Shown: in pieces, positions 1 through 8,536 of the stretch | Layout: the number at the start of each line of letters is the position of its first letter | Numbering within the stretch: the first letter of the stretch is position 1 | From: Devosia sp. | GTDB lineage: Bacteria > Pseudomonadota > Alphaproteobacteria > Rhizobiales > Devosiaceae | Length of the DNA: 64,000 bases | Reading direction: 5' to 3' | NCBI GenBank assembly: GCA_016713105.1 | Contig: JADJPS010000017.1 | Location: 186,001 to 250,000, forward strand | The notes under the pieces: model-generated | Databases searched by the model: none | Seen by the model: only the letters and a program-made list of their open reading frames with translations | Told to the model about the DNA's origin: nothing | Made by a program: the position numbers and the translations under genes

Positions 1-195
1 ACGCATCGACATCCTCCATCTGCCGGACAGGTCCGACCGTCTCTGATGCCACGCAGCAGATGAATGGCGGGTGAATGAGCCGGCCGGCTGCGCCTGACAA
101 CGTCAAACTCTGCGCTTGCCTCACGCGCTTCGGCTTGCCAGCATGACCCATACGTGATGCGGGCGCAGCAGGCGCCCGGCGAGGGACGAGGGTCA
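1..195. other. 5' flank without a complete gene
   Basis: No complete gene is visible. One forward frame is open from base 2 to a TGA at 44-46 and could be the last 14 codons of a gene that begins outside the window, but so short a frame proves nothing. The rest is the leader of the DUF3307 gene. Confidence 0.3.
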
Positions 196-582
196 ATGGT
201 CGAGCTCTTCTTTCTGCTGTTTCTCGGACTCGAGCTCAAGCACTACATCGCCGACTATTTCATGCAGCCCGGCTGGATGCTGGCCGGCAAGGGCGACTAC
301 CGCAAGATCGGCGGCTACGCCCACGCGGGCGTTCATGCCGGCCTCAGCCTGATCGTGCTGCTGCTCGCCGGCACGCCGGTCGTGGCGCTGGTGGCACTGG
401 CCATCGGCGAATTCGCCGTGCACTACCTGCTGGACTATTCCAAGATCCACTACTCGCGGGGCGTACACGTCGACACCCAGCCGCGCCGCTTCTGGAGCCT
501 GCATGGGCTCGACCAGATCACGCACCAGCTGACCTATGCCGCGATGATCTACGCGGTGCTGCTGGCCAAGGGCCTCGCCTGA
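196..582 (+). CDS. DUF3307 family membrane protein
   Basis: Small integral membrane protein of 128 residues with the DUF3307 pattern: a hydrophobic N terminus, the segment KHYIADYFMQ near residue 15, a long hydrophobic stretch at about 46-80, and a conserved DQxTHQLTY motif near the C terminus. The function of the family is unknown. In some genomes it neighbours a SatD-like regulator, which is not visible here. I start at the ATG at 196 because the protein begins there with the family N terminus (MVELFFLL). An ATG 42 bases upstream is in frame but adds a non-conserved Arg/Gly-rich leader. It converges with the cyclic-nucleotide-domain gene. Confidence 0.8.
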   Translation: MVELFFLLFLGLELKHYIADYFMQPGWMLAGKGDYRKIGGYAHAGVHAGLSLIVLLLAGTPVVALVALAIGEFAVHYLLDYSKIHYSRGVHVDTQPRRFWSLHGLDQITHQLTYAAMIYAVLLAKGLA

Positions 583-592
583 TGCTGCCGCC

Positions 593-1063
593 CTACTTGC
601 GCGTACGCCTCGCGGCCTTGCTCTCGTCCGGCTTTTCCACGAGCTGTGCCAGGATCTTGTCGACGAGGTCGAGATCCTCGCGCTTGCCCTCCGATTGCTG
701 CTGCAGGTCGACCAGGTAGCTCGTGGTGTAGTAGAGCCGCCGGGCCAGCAGCGTCGCCACGTAGAGCGCCACTTCCGGATCGCCGCCGAGGAACTGGATG
801 GCATCATCGATCACATAGGCCTTGACCGCCGACAGCGCCTTGACCGTGGCGCTCGCCGGAATGTCGAGCAGCGACGACATCTCGCCGAAGATCGACCCCG
901 GCTCGTCGATGTAGCTGACCTGGGTGTCCTTGCGCAGCACCTCGACCTGGCCCTCGATCAGCACCAGGAGCTTGCCCTCCTGGCTGCCCTCGTCGATCAT
1001 CACCTGGCCGGGCTTGAAGCGGACCGCCTCGCGTCCCTTGCAGTAGTCGAGAATATCAGACAT
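593..1063 (-). CDS. single-domain cyclic-nucleotide-binding-like protein
   Basis: A 156-residue protein made of one cNMP-binding beta-barrel domain of the CAP family, with no DNA-binding helix-turn-helix and no membrane segment. The phosphate-binding cassette is recognisable (FGEMSSLLDIPASATV), but the Arg that normally contacts the cyclic phosphate (PRxATV) is Ala here. It may therefore sense something else or act only as a protein-interaction module. The tail is basic (AARRTRK). The ATG at 1063 has a GGTGAGG ribosome site 5-6 bases upstream. An ATG nine codons further upstream lacks one. The gene follows the IlvD-type dehydratase on the same strand after about 150 bases, so co-transcription is possible but not shown. 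Confidence 0.75.
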   Translation of the reverse strand: MSDILDYCKGREAVRFKPGQVMIDEGSQEGKLLVLIEGQVEVLRKDTQVSYIDEPGSIFGEMSSLLDIPASATVKALSAVKAYVIDDAIQFLGGDPEVALYVATLLARRLYYTTSYLVDLQQQSEGKREDLDLVDKILAQLVEKPDESKAARRTRK

Positions 1064-1211
1064 CGGGCCCTCACCTGCCGCGCCGGCCATAGTGCTTTAT
1101 CGGCGACCGCTTCGTCAAATACCGCCAGCATCCAGGCGAAAGCCTGCAATGGTGCAAATGAACGCCGAAGGGCCGGCGAACCGGCCCCTCGTTGCGCCGA
1201 AAGCCGGCGCC

Positions 1212-3035
1212 TCAGTGATTGTCCCGCGGCACGCCCATGGTCTGCGCCAGGCGCTGGTACTTGACGGCGGGCTTGAGCACGCCGCCGGAACCGAGCTGGT
1301 CGACGATGCCGCGCTGGATTTCCTGCCACGGCGTCTGGTGCGCCGGATACTTGTAGCCACCCATCGAAGCGAGGTCGGCGCGACGCCTCTCGAGCTCCTC
1401 ATCGGAGATGAGGATATCGGCCGAGCCCTGGTTGAGGTCGATCCGCACCCGATCGCCGGTCCTGAGAATCGCCAGGTTGCCGCCCGTCGCCGCTTCAGGC
1501 GAGGCGTTGAGGATCGAGGGCGAGCCCGAGGTGCCGGATTGGCGCCCGTCGCCGACGCAGGCAAGCGCGGTGACGCCCTTCTTGATCAGGTAATCCGGCG
1601 GCCGCATGTTCACCACCTCGGCCGCGCCGGGATAGCCGATCGGGCCGGCGCCGCGCATGAACAGCAGCGTGTGCTCGTCGATGGCAAGCGCCGGGTCGTC
1701 GATGCGGTGGTGGTAGTCCTCGGGGCCGTCGAAGACCACGGCCTTGCCCTCGAACATGCCCGGATGGGCCGGATCGTTGAGGTAGCGCTCGAAGAATTCC
1801 GGCGAGATGACGCTGGTCTTCATGACGGCGTTGTCGAACAGGTTGCCGCGCAGCACCAGGAAGCCGGCATCCTGCTTCAGCGGATCGGCGACCGAACGGA
1901 TCACCTTGGTGTCCTGCACCGTGGTGTTGCGGCAGTTTTCGCCCATGGTCCTGCCGTTGACGGTCGGGGCATTCTCGCGGATCAGCCCGGCCTTCATCAG
2001 CTCGTTGACCACCGCCGGCACGCCGCCGGCATGGTGGTAGTCCTCGCCCAGATACTCGCCGGCCGGCTGCATGTTGACCAGCAGCGGCACCTTGTGGCCG
2101 TGCGTCTGCCAATCGTCGATGTCGAGTTCGACACCGATATGCCGGGCAATGGCATTGACGTGAATGGGCGCATTGGTGGAACCGCCGATCGCCGAGTTGA
2201 CGACGATGGTATTGATGAAATTGTCCTTGGTCAGGATGTCCGAGGGCTTGAGGTCCTCATGCACCATTTCGACGATGCGCATGCCGGTGCGATAGGAGAT
2301 TTCCTGCCGATCGCGATAGGGCGCGGGAATCGCGGCCGAGCCCGGCAGCTGCATGCCGAGCGCCTCGGCCAGCGAGTTCATGGTCGAGGCGGTACCCATG
2401 GTGTTGCAGTAGCCGGTCGACGGTGCCGACGACGCCACCAGTTCGACGAACTGCTCGTAGCCGATCTCGCCGGCCGCCATCAGCTCGCGGGCCTTCCACA
2501 CGATGGTCCCCGAGCCGGTGCGCTGGCCCCGGAACCAGCCGTTGAGCATCGGCCCGACGCTGAGCGCGATCGCCGGAATGTTGACGGTGGCGGCGCCCAT
2601 CAGCATGGCCGGCGTGGTCTTGTCGCAGCCGATGGTCAGCACCACGCCGTCGAGCGGGTAGCCGTACAGCACTTCGACGAGGCCGAGATAGGTGAGATTG
2701 CGGTCGAGACCGGCGGTCGGGCGCTTGCCGGTTTCCTGGATCGGGTGCACCGGGAACTCGATGGCGATGCCGCCGGCCTCGCGGATGCCCTCGCGGACGC
2801 GCTTGGCCAGTTCGAGGTGGTGGCGGTTGCAGGGCGAGAGGTCGGACCCGGTCTGGGCGATGCCGATGATCGGCTTGTTCGACTGCAGTTCCTCGCGGGA
2901 AATGCCGAAATTCATGTAGCGTTCGAGATAGAGCGCCGTCATGTCCGGATTGGACGGGTTGTCGAACCAGGCGCGCGACCTCAATCTGCGCGCAGCGCCG
3001 CCGCCCGCGTTTCCGCCGCCGTTAGCCGAAGTCAT
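1212..3035 (-). CDS. IlvD/EDD-family sugar-acid dehydratase
   Basis: Dehydratase of the IlvD/Edd family, 607 residues. Such enzymes dehydrate dihydroxy acids, either in branched-chain amino acid synthesis or, in the pentonate/hexonate branch, aldonic acids to 2-keto-3-deoxy acids. Three Cys that ligand the Fe-S cluster are present: Cys69 (DLSPCN), Cys137 (TIGCDKT) and Cys210 (GYCNTMG). The TIGCDKTTPA and GSTNAPIH motifs and the overall length fit the arabinonate/xylonate dehydratase branch. The gene lies downstream of two LacI regulators and near an SDR of the 2-keto-3-deoxy-acid dehydrogenase type, so an aldonic acid substrate is likelier than dihydroxyisovalerate. The ATG at 3035 has a GAGGAG site. 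Exact substrate unknown. Confidence 0.88.
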   Translation of the reverse strand: MTSANGGGNAGGGAARRLRSRAWFDNPSNPDMTALYLERYMNFGISREELQSNKPIIGIAQTGSDLSPCNRHHLELAKRVREGIREAGGIAIEFPVHPIQETGKRPTAGLDRNLTYLGLVEVLYGYPLDGVVLTIGCDKTTPAMLMGAATVNIPAIALSVGPMLNGWFRGQRTGSGTIVWKARELMAAGEIGYEQFVELVASSAPSTGYCNTMGTASTMNSLAEALGMQLPGSAAIPAPYRDRQEISYRTGMRIVEMVHEDLKPSDILTKDNFINTIVVNSAIGGSTNAPIHVNAIARHIGVELDIDDWQTHGHKVPLLVNMQPAGEYLGEDYHHAGGVPAVVNELMKAGLIRENAPTVNGRTMGENCRNTTVQDTKVIRSVADPLKQDAGFLVLRGNLFDNAVMKTSVISPEFFERYLNDPAHPGMFEGKAVVFDGPEDYHHRIDDPALAIDEHTLLFMRGAGPIGYPGAAEVVNMRPPDYLIKKGVTALACVGDGRQSGTSGSPSILNASPEAATGGNLAILRTGDRVRIDLNQGSADILISDEELERRRADLASMGGYKYPAHQTPWQEIQRGIVDQLGSGGVLKPAVKYQRLAQTMGVPRDNH

Positions 3036-3190
3036 GCTGGTCTCCTCGTGACGCAAATGTGCAGTACCGGTCGCTGCCCCTTCCACCCCAAGGGCGGCTC
3101 CTCGAACGCTGGGTCCTGCCGGTCTGGCTGATCAGCATCGGAATATCAGGCCAGCCGCGGCGCGGCAAGGGACGGCACGATGTGCGTACC

Positions 3191-4216
3191 TCAACGCAGC
3201 GTGCTCTGCCGCGCGCGCAGCTGCAGTGGAAAGGTGACGATGCGCTCGCCAACCTGCTGCCCGCCGAGCCGCTGCAGCAGCATCTGCCCTGCCCTTCGCC
3301 CCATTTCGAGTCCGCTCAGTTGCAGTGAGGTTAGCGGCGGATCGAAATAGGCGGCGAGCGGGATATCGCCGAAGCCGGCAATGCCGAGTTCGTGCGGCAA
3401 ACGAATGCCCCGCCCGCGCGCCGCCAGCAGCGCTCCCGCCGCCAGCATGTCGGTGCCGAACAGGATGGCATCGCAGTCGGGCATCTGCTCGAGAATGGCC
3501 GTCAGGGCTTCGGCACCCGCGTCGGGCTCCCAGCCGCGCTCGACATGCACTACCAGGTCGCAGGCAAGCTGATGTTCAGCCAGTGCGGCGCGGAATCCTG
3601 CCACCCGGAGGCGGCCGCGATCGTAGAGTTGCCCGGCATAGGCAATCCGCCGGAAACCGCACGCGGCGAAGTGCCGGCCCATGATACGACCGGCCTCGTC
3701 CTCCGAAATGGTCACCAGCATGTCGACGGGATCGGGCCGCTGGTCCCACATCTCCACCACAGGAATGCTCTGGGAGGTGATGACGCCGCGGTCGAACTCG
3801 GGCTTGAGCAGATCGGTGAACAGCATCGCCGCCGGACGGAACGGCGCCATCGCCGCGACCACGCGCCGCTGCTCCTCCGCCGATTCGCCGATCCGGGCGG
3901 TCAGCAATTGCAGACCATGACCCTCGAGTGCCTCGGTGCAGCCCTGCAGCACGCTGGCGAAGTGGTGGTTCCGGAGCTTGGAGGCGAACACCGCGACGAT
4001 CGGCGACCGACCCGAACGGAGGCTCGAGGCGAAACTGTTGACCACGTAGCCGGTCCGGGCCACCGCCTCGGCGACCTTGCGGCGCGTTTCTTCCTTGACC
4101 TTGTCCGGATTGGTCAGGGCCCGCGATACGGTGATCGGCGATACGCCTGCCACGCGTGCAACGTCCTCCACCCGAACCGGCCGGCTCGGGTCACCCGTGC
4201 GCTTCTTCCCAACCAT
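3191..4216 (-). CDS. LacI-family transcriptional regulator (copy 1)
   Basis: LacI/GalR repressor of 341 residues: an N-terminal helix-turn-helix with hinge helix at about 14-70 (VEDVARVAGVSPITVSRAL), then a type I periplasmic-binding-protein-like effector domain. It resembles the GntR/idonate branch in which the ligand is a sugar acid. The next gene upstream is a sister regulator whose DNA-binding half is almost identical. The ATG at 4216 has a GAGG site. The gene lies between the second LacI gene and the IlvD-type dehydratase on the same strand, so it probably controls this catabolic locus. No operator could be assigned with confidence. Confidence 0.88.
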   Translation of the reverse strand: MVGKKRTGDPSRPVRVEDVARVAGVSPITVSRALTNPDKVKEETRRKVAEAVARTGYVVNSFASSLRSGRSPIVAVFASKLRNHHFASVLQGCTEALEGHGLQLLTARIGESAEEQRRVVAAMAPFRPAAMLFTDLLKPEFDRGVITSQSIPVVEMWDQRPDPVDMLVTISEDEAGRIMGRHFAACGFRRIAYAGQLYDRGRLRVAGFRAALAEHQLACDLVVHVERGWEPDAGAEALTAILEQMPDCDAILFGTDMLAAGALLAARGRGIRLPHELGIAGFGDIPLAAYFDPPLTSLQLSGLEMGRRAGQMLLQRLGGQQVGERIVTFPLQLRARQSTLR

Positions 4217-4298
4217 TGACCTCTGTCACCCAACCCGACGAGCCGCTCCGCAAGCAGGCTCGCCTCCACTCCGTCCGTTGTCGCCGTCGACCTGCCAC

Positions 4299-5324
4299 TC
4301 AATGTCTTGTGCTGCCTCGCGCCTCCAGCGTTATCGGATGCGAGACGATCGGATCATCCACCGGCGCCCCGTTGAGCCGCCGCAGCATCCTGCGTCCCGC
4401 CTCGCGCCCGACTTCGTACCCTCCCACGTGCAGCGTGGTGAGCGACGGTCGCGTATGCTGGCTGAACTCGAGATTGCCGAGGCCGGCGATTGCCACCCGG
4501 CCGGGCACCGGGATACCCCGGTCATAGGCCCGGACCAGAGCGCCGAAGGCAAGCACGTCGGTACCGAAGAAGATCGCGTCGCAGGCTGGCAGCTGTTCGA
4601 GAATGGCATCGAACGCGGCCATGCCGTCCGACATCTGACGCGTCCCCTCCATGGCGTAGGCCAGTTCGATCGAGGCACCGAACGCAGCAAGGCCGGTCCT
4701 GAGCCCCTCCAGTCGCTCCGCACCGCGCTCGACCGTATGGCCCGAGTAGGCGACGTGCCGGAAGCCGCACGCACCCAGATGCCGCCCCATCAGTTCGCCC
4801 GCGTCATGATTGGAAAAGCCGATCAGCATATCGATCGGATCGGGGCGCGCGCCCCACATCTCGAGCACCGGAACTCCGAGTCTTCCCAGCGCCCGACGCG
4901 TCGCCTCCGACCGCACCACGCCGGTGAACACCAGGCCTGCCGGCCGGAACGGCAGCACGGCGCCGACCGCGTCCATGTCGAACTGCTCCGAGTAGCTGGT
5001 CTGGGCGAACATCAGGTGGAACGGGCTGCCCTCGAAAGCGTCGATCAACCCCTGCATCGAATCGGCAAAATGCGGATTGAGCAGGCTGGAGACGAAGACC
5101 GTGACAATGCTCGACCGCCCCGAGCGCAGGCTCGAGGCGAAGTGGTTGACCACATAGCCGGTCTTGGCAACCGCATCGGCCACCTTCAGACGGGTCTCCT
5201 CACGCACCTTTTCCGGGTAGGACAGGGCGCGCGACACCGTGATCGGCGACACGCCGGCGAGGCGTGCGACGTCTTCCACGCGAACCTGCCGGTTCGTGTC
5301 TGTCGACTTGCGACCTAACGTCAA
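4299..5324 (-). CDS. LacI-family transcriptional regulator (copy 2), TTG start
   Basis: Second LacI/GalR regulator. Starting at TTG 5324 gives 341 residues, exactly the length of copy 1, and the two N termini then align without a gap up to VRVEDVAR. A GGGGGA site precedes the TTG. The only in-frame ATG (5396) would overlap the upstream gene by about 30 bases. The helix-turn-helix (DVARLAGVSPITVSRAL) and hinge (NHFASSLRSGRS) are nearly identical to copy 1, while the effector domain has diverged. The pair may bind the same operators with different ligands. It lies 40 bases downstream of the enolase-like gene. Confidence 0.85.
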   Translation of the reverse strand: MTLGRKSTDTNRQVRVEDVARLAGVSPITVSRALSYPEKVREETRLKVADAVAKTGYVVNHFASSLRSGRSSIVTVFVSSLLNPHFADSMQGLIDAFEGSPFHLMFAQTSYSEQFDMDAVGAVLPFRPAGLVFTGVVRSEATRRALGRLGVPVLEMWGARPDPIDMLIGFSNHDAGELMGRHLGACGFRHVAYSGHTVERGAERLEGLRTGLAAFGASIELAYAMEGTRQMSDGMAAFDAILEQLPACDAIFFGTDVLAFGALVRAYDRGIPVPGRVAIAGLGNLEFSQHTRPSLTTLHVGGYEVGREAGRRMLRRLNGAPVDDPIVSHPITLEARGSTRH

Positions 5325-5364
5325 CCCGTCCCCCAACCTTGGATCGCTCGCGGGCGCCGCCTGC

Positions 5365-6645
5365 TCACGGCACCCGGAAAGTCCAGAACGCCCCATCTGG
5401 CTGTTCCGACTCGATCCGCATTACCTCGTTCCACTTCGCAGTGCGCTCCGATCTTGTCATCGAGCCCACCTTGATCTGATCCGACTGCAGCCCGACCGCG
5501 AGATGACTGAGAGTCACGTCCTCACTTTCACCTGAGCGGCCCGACTGTATGGTGTTCCAACCGAGCGCGCGGGCGCGATTGCTTGCTGCTATCAGTTCCG
5601 ACAACGTGCCGCACTGATTGGATTTGAGCAATACAGAATTGCATGCACCGATCTCGTTTGCCATGGCAATCCGGTCGGCGCTGGTGGTCAGGTAATCGTC
5701 CCCGATGACCTGGGTCGACTTGCCGAGCCGGCGGGTGATTTCGACAAATCCTGCATCGTCGTCCTCGCCGAGCGGGTCCTCGAGCGAGACGATGGGATAG
5801 GATGCCACCCAGCGCTCGAGCATTTCGATCATCTCGAGGCTGGAGAGCGTCCGGCCCTCGAGCGCCAGCCGGTAGCCGCCGGGCACGGCAAACGAACTGG
5901 CCGCGACATCAAGCGCGATGCCGATATCGGTGCCGGGCCGGAACCCGGCGGCCACGATGGCGCGGGTCAGCAGGTCCAGCCCCTGTTCGTTGGTGGTGAA
6001 ATCGGGCCAGATGCCGCCTTCGTCGGCGACGCCCCCGGGACCGCCGCGCTGCGCCATGCCGCGCGCCGCCGCGATATAGACCTCGGCAATCCACTCGGTC
6101 GCCTCGGCAAAGCTCCTCGCCCCCAGCGCCAGTACCAGATAGTCCTGAATGTCGATGCGATTGCCAGCATGCCTTCCGCCGCCGAAGATCTGGATCATCG
6201 GTGCCGGGATGTGCGGCGCGTCCGGCGCGAGCCCGGCAAGGCCCCGCAGGTGCCGCCAGAGGGGTATGCCGCTGTCCGCCGCCGCGGCCCAGGCCACGGC
6301 CGAGGACGTTGCGACAATGGCATTGCCACCGAGCCGCGACTTCTGCGCGGCGCCATCCAGTGCAATGAGCGCTGCGTCGATTTCCGCCTGATCGTTCGCG
6401 TTCCGGCCGGCGAGTGCCGCTGCGATCTCGCCATTGACGGCCGCGAGGGCGAGATTGACGCCGTAGCCGCCGAGGCGCTTGCCACCATCGCGCTTGTCGA
6501 GCGCCTCGCGGCTGCCGGTCGAAGCGCCGGAGGGGGCGATGGCGCGACCGCGCGCGCCCGACACGAGGGTGATCTCGACCTCGATGGTGGGCCGGCCCCG
6601 GGAGTCCCACACCTGCCGACCGACGACACGCCCGATTGCACTCAC
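5365..6645 (-). CDS. enolase homologue with altered active site
   Basis: Enolase-fold protein of 426 residues, colinear with 2-phosphoglycerate enolase. The SGASTG loop (39-44), His159, the Mg ligands Asp246, Glu289 and Asp316, catalytic Glu209 (DEGG), base Lys341 and Lys392 are kept. The otherwise invariant His of the SHRSGE motif is Gly369 (SGRSGE), and the Glu of IQEF is Asp168. Ordinary glycolytic enolase activity is therefore doubtful, and a related phosphorylated substrate is more likely. The GTG start at 6645 overlaps the TGA of the upstream kinase (GTGA), which implies translational coupling. Co-location with LacI regulators and a sugar-acid dehydratase points to catabolism. This is not the usual pyrG/pdh-linked eno context. 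Confidence 0.85.
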   Translation of the reverse strand: MSAIGRVVGRQVWDSRGRPTIEVEITLVSGARGRAIAPSGASTGSREALDKRDGGKRLGGYGVNLALAAVNGEIAAALAGRNANDQAEIDAALIALDGAAQKSRLGGNAIVATSSAVAWAAAADSGIPLWRHLRGLAGLAPDAPHIPAPMIQIFGGGRHAGNRIDIQDYLVLALGARSFAEATEWIAEVYIAAARGMAQRGGPGGVADEGGIWPDFTTNEQGLDLLTRAIVAAGFRPGTDIGIALDVAASSFAVPGGYRLALEGRTLSSLEMIEMLERWVASYPIVSLEDPLGEDDDAGFVEITRRLGKSTQVIGDDYLTTSADRIAMANEIGACNSVLLKSNQCGTLSELIAASNRARALGWNTIQSGRSGESEDVTLSHLAVGLQSDQIKVGSMTRSERTAKWNEVMRIESEQPDGAFWTFRVP

Positions 6646-7655
6646 ACCCTGCGCTCCCCGGCAATTGTGGCGAACACCGCGCCCAACCTCGACACCGGCG
6701 ACGCGATCAGCGGCATGGCCAGGTCGCGCACCGCCTGCTGGGACGCCGGCCCGAGATACTCGACCGGCGACTTGCCATCGACCCGAGCCAGCATCAGGCA
6801 GGGCAGCAGCGCCGCCGTCCGAGCCTCGACGCCGGACCGCAGCGCTGCGGGGAAGTGGGCCAGCCAGGTCGCTGCGAACGCCTCGGCCTGGGCCAGCAGC
6901 ACCGTGCGCAGTTGCGGCAGGTGAACCGATTTCAGCGTCAGATGGTTGAGGCAGAAGGCCCCGTCGAAGGCCGGGTCGCCATACCAGGCGCATTCCGCAT
7001 CGAGCAGCACCGGGTGGCCGTCGCGCCGCGACACGAGGATGTTCTTGGGACTGACGTCGCCATGGACCAGCGCGACCTTGGTGGACGCCGTGGTCGACAA
7101 CACCGCCAGGATGCGCTCGGCAAGCGCCGGATGCCGACCTGCGGTGAAGCGCAGATAGGGATCGAGACGCAACGCATCGATAAGGTGATCGGTTGGGAAC
7201 TCGGCTGCGGCAGACGCATCCCCCAGCGTAGCAGCATGGATGCGGCCCAGCGCCTCGGCCACCGCCGGCGCGACGCGCGGATCGGCGCGGCCGCCCAGCA
7301 GCTCGGCCTTCCACAGCAGGTAGTCGTCGGGCGGCAGGTACTCGAGCAGCGCAATGCCGTGCGTCCGGTCCTCGCCGATCACCGCTGGGGCCGAACCGGG
7401 AACGATGGCGTTGGCGCGCCTGAGCCACGCCACTTCGTAGTGGTTGCGCTCGAGCGGCGCCTGCCAGTCGCTGGCGACCTTCAGTTTCCTGAGGGCTCGC
7501 TTGGCGCAGAACTGCCGGGCACCCGGCAGGCCGATGCGCACGATGTCGGATGAGACGCCCCCCGCGAGCGGCTCGATGACCATCGGAGTGACGGGCGAGA
7601 TGCCGGCCGCCGCGAACATGTGGGGGAGCAGGGCTTCCCAGCTATCGGTGGTCAT
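6642..7655 (-). CDS. APH-fold small-molecule kinase
   Basis: Phosphotransferase of the aminoglycoside/choline kinase (APH) superfamily, 337 residues. The Brenner-type catalytic loop is at 198-207 (HGDVSPKNIL) and the Mg-binding DFG-equivalent Asp is at 219 (LLDAECAWYGDPAFD). Such kinases phosphorylate sugars, choline, homoserine, methylthioribose or drugs. Here the stop codon overlaps the start of an enolase homologue, so the kinase product may feed that enzyme: phosphorylate, then dehydrate. The ATG at 7655 has a GGGGGAG site. The gene is divergent from the SDR gene across a 128-base region that should hold both promoters. No resistance context is seen. Confidence 0.8.
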   Translation of the reverse strand: MTTDSWEALLPHMFAAAGISPVTPMVIEPLAGGVSSDIVRIGLPGARQFCAKRALRKLKVASDWQAPLERNHYEVAWLRRANAIVPGSAPAVIGEDRTHGIALLEYLPPDDYLLWKAELLGGRADPRVAPAVAEALGRIHAATLGDASAAAEFPTDHLIDALRLDPYLRFTAGRHPALAERILAVLSTTASTKVALVHGDVSPKNILVSRRDGHPVLLDAECAWYGDPAFDGAFCLNHLTLKSVHLPQLRTVLLAQAEAFAATWLAHFPAALRSGVEARTAALLPCLMLARVDGKSPVEYLGPASQQAVRDLAMPLIASPVSRLGAVFATIAGERRV

Positions 7656-7783
7656 CTACTCCCCCACCGCCGCCTAAGTCGCGACGAAACAACTAGAATG
7701 TTAGCGGATCCGGCTCGAACCCACAACCAATCCAAGATATGCAGGAATAACTCCGGGCGAGGAACCGGGCAGGGGAGGAACCG

Positions 7784-8536
7784 ATGGGCCGACTGGACGG
7801 CAAGACGATTTTCATGACTGCAGCGGCGGCCGGCATTGGCGGCGCCGCGGCGCTGGCCTTCGCCCGGGAAGGGGCGAGGGTGATCGCGACGGATCGCGAT
7901 GCCGCCGGCATCGCGCGAAAGGGGGCTGAAATGGCCACTCTCTCGTCCGGTCACGAGGCCTACGCGCTCGACGTTACCGACCACGCGGCGCTCCAGGCGG
8001 CCGCCGCGCGGCACCAGGGCGTCAACGTGCTGTTCAACTGTGCCGGCTGGGTGCACCAGGGGATGCTGGGCAACACCGCGCTCGATGACTGGCAGCGCAG
8101 CTTCGACATCAACGTCACCTCGATGTTCGTCCTGTGCCAGGCCTTCCTGCCGGCCTTCATCGTGCAGGGCGGCGGCAACATCATCAACGTCGCCTCGGTG
8201 GCGTCGTCGCTGAAGGGCGTGCCGAATCGGATAAGCTACATGTCGAGCAAGGCGGCGGTGATCGGGCTCACCAAGTCGATCGCCTTCGACTACATGAAGC
8301 ACGGCATCCGGGCCAACACCATCTGCCCCGGCAGTGTCGACTCGCCATCCCTGCACGAACGGGCGCATGCGCTGGGCGACCACGACGAGGTGTGGAAGAC
8401 CTTTATCGCCCGCCAGCCAATGGGCCGGATGGCGCAGCCCGAAGAGATGGCGCACCTGCTGGTCTACCTTGCCAGCGACGAGAGCGCCTATGCGACCGGC
8501 GCCAACTTCATCGTCGATGGCGGCATCACGATGTAG
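7784..8536 (+). CDS. SDR oxidoreductase, 2-keto-3-deoxy-L-fuconate dehydrogenase-like
   Basis: Short-chain dehydrogenase/reductase of 250 residues with a complete catalytic tetrad Asn110, Ser138, Tyr152, Lys156 and a glycine-rich cofactor loop at 12-20 in which the usual TGxxxGIG is TAAAAGIG. An Asp (residue 37) at the end of beta-2 suggests NAD rather than NADP. The sequence pattern (VLFNCAGWVHQG, SLKGVPNRISYMSSKAAVIGLTK, RQPMGRMAQPEE) strongly recalls 2-keto-3-deoxy-L-fuconate/rhamnonate dehydrogenases of the non-phosphorylative deoxysugar pathway. The ATG has a GGGAGGAA site. It is divergent from the kinase/enolase-like operon and its stop codon abuts that of the convergent GNAT gene. Confidence 0.88.
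   Translation: MGRLDGKTIFMTAAAAGIGGAAALAFAREGARVIATDRDAAGIARKGAEMATLSSGHEAYALDVTDHAALQAAAARHQGVNVLFNCAGWVHQGMLGNTALDDWQRSFDINVTSMFVLCQAFLPAFIVQGGGNIINVASVASSLKGVPNRISYMSSKAAVIGLTKSIAFDYMKHGIRANTICPGSVDSPSLHERAHALGDHDEVWKTFIARQPMGRMAQPEEMAHLLVYLASDESAYATGANFIVDGGITM

Noticed and set aside
1..46. Possible tail of an upstream gene ending at TGA 44-46
   Set aside because: Only 14 codons are visible, too few to separate from chance.
1092..3131. Long plus-strand open frame opposite the IlvD-type dehydratase
   Set aside because: Composition is His/Arg/Gly-rich with no family pattern. It mirrors a conserved gene with three cluster Cys on the other strand, a usual shadow in GC-rich DNA.
3036..3190. 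ACCGGT core near 3066-3071 as a LacI/GntR operator
   Set aside because: The flanks are not symmetrical around the core, so it does not meet the palindrome expected for this family.
4077..5318. Plus-strand open frame of over 400 codons opposite the LacI genes
   Set aside because: Antisense shadow of two well-supported regulators, with no ribosome site and no recognisable domain.
6642..7655. APH-fold gene as an antibiotic resistance determinant
   Set aside because: The fold is shared by many metabolic kinases. The gene is coupled to an enolase homologue, with no mobile element or resistance gene nearby.
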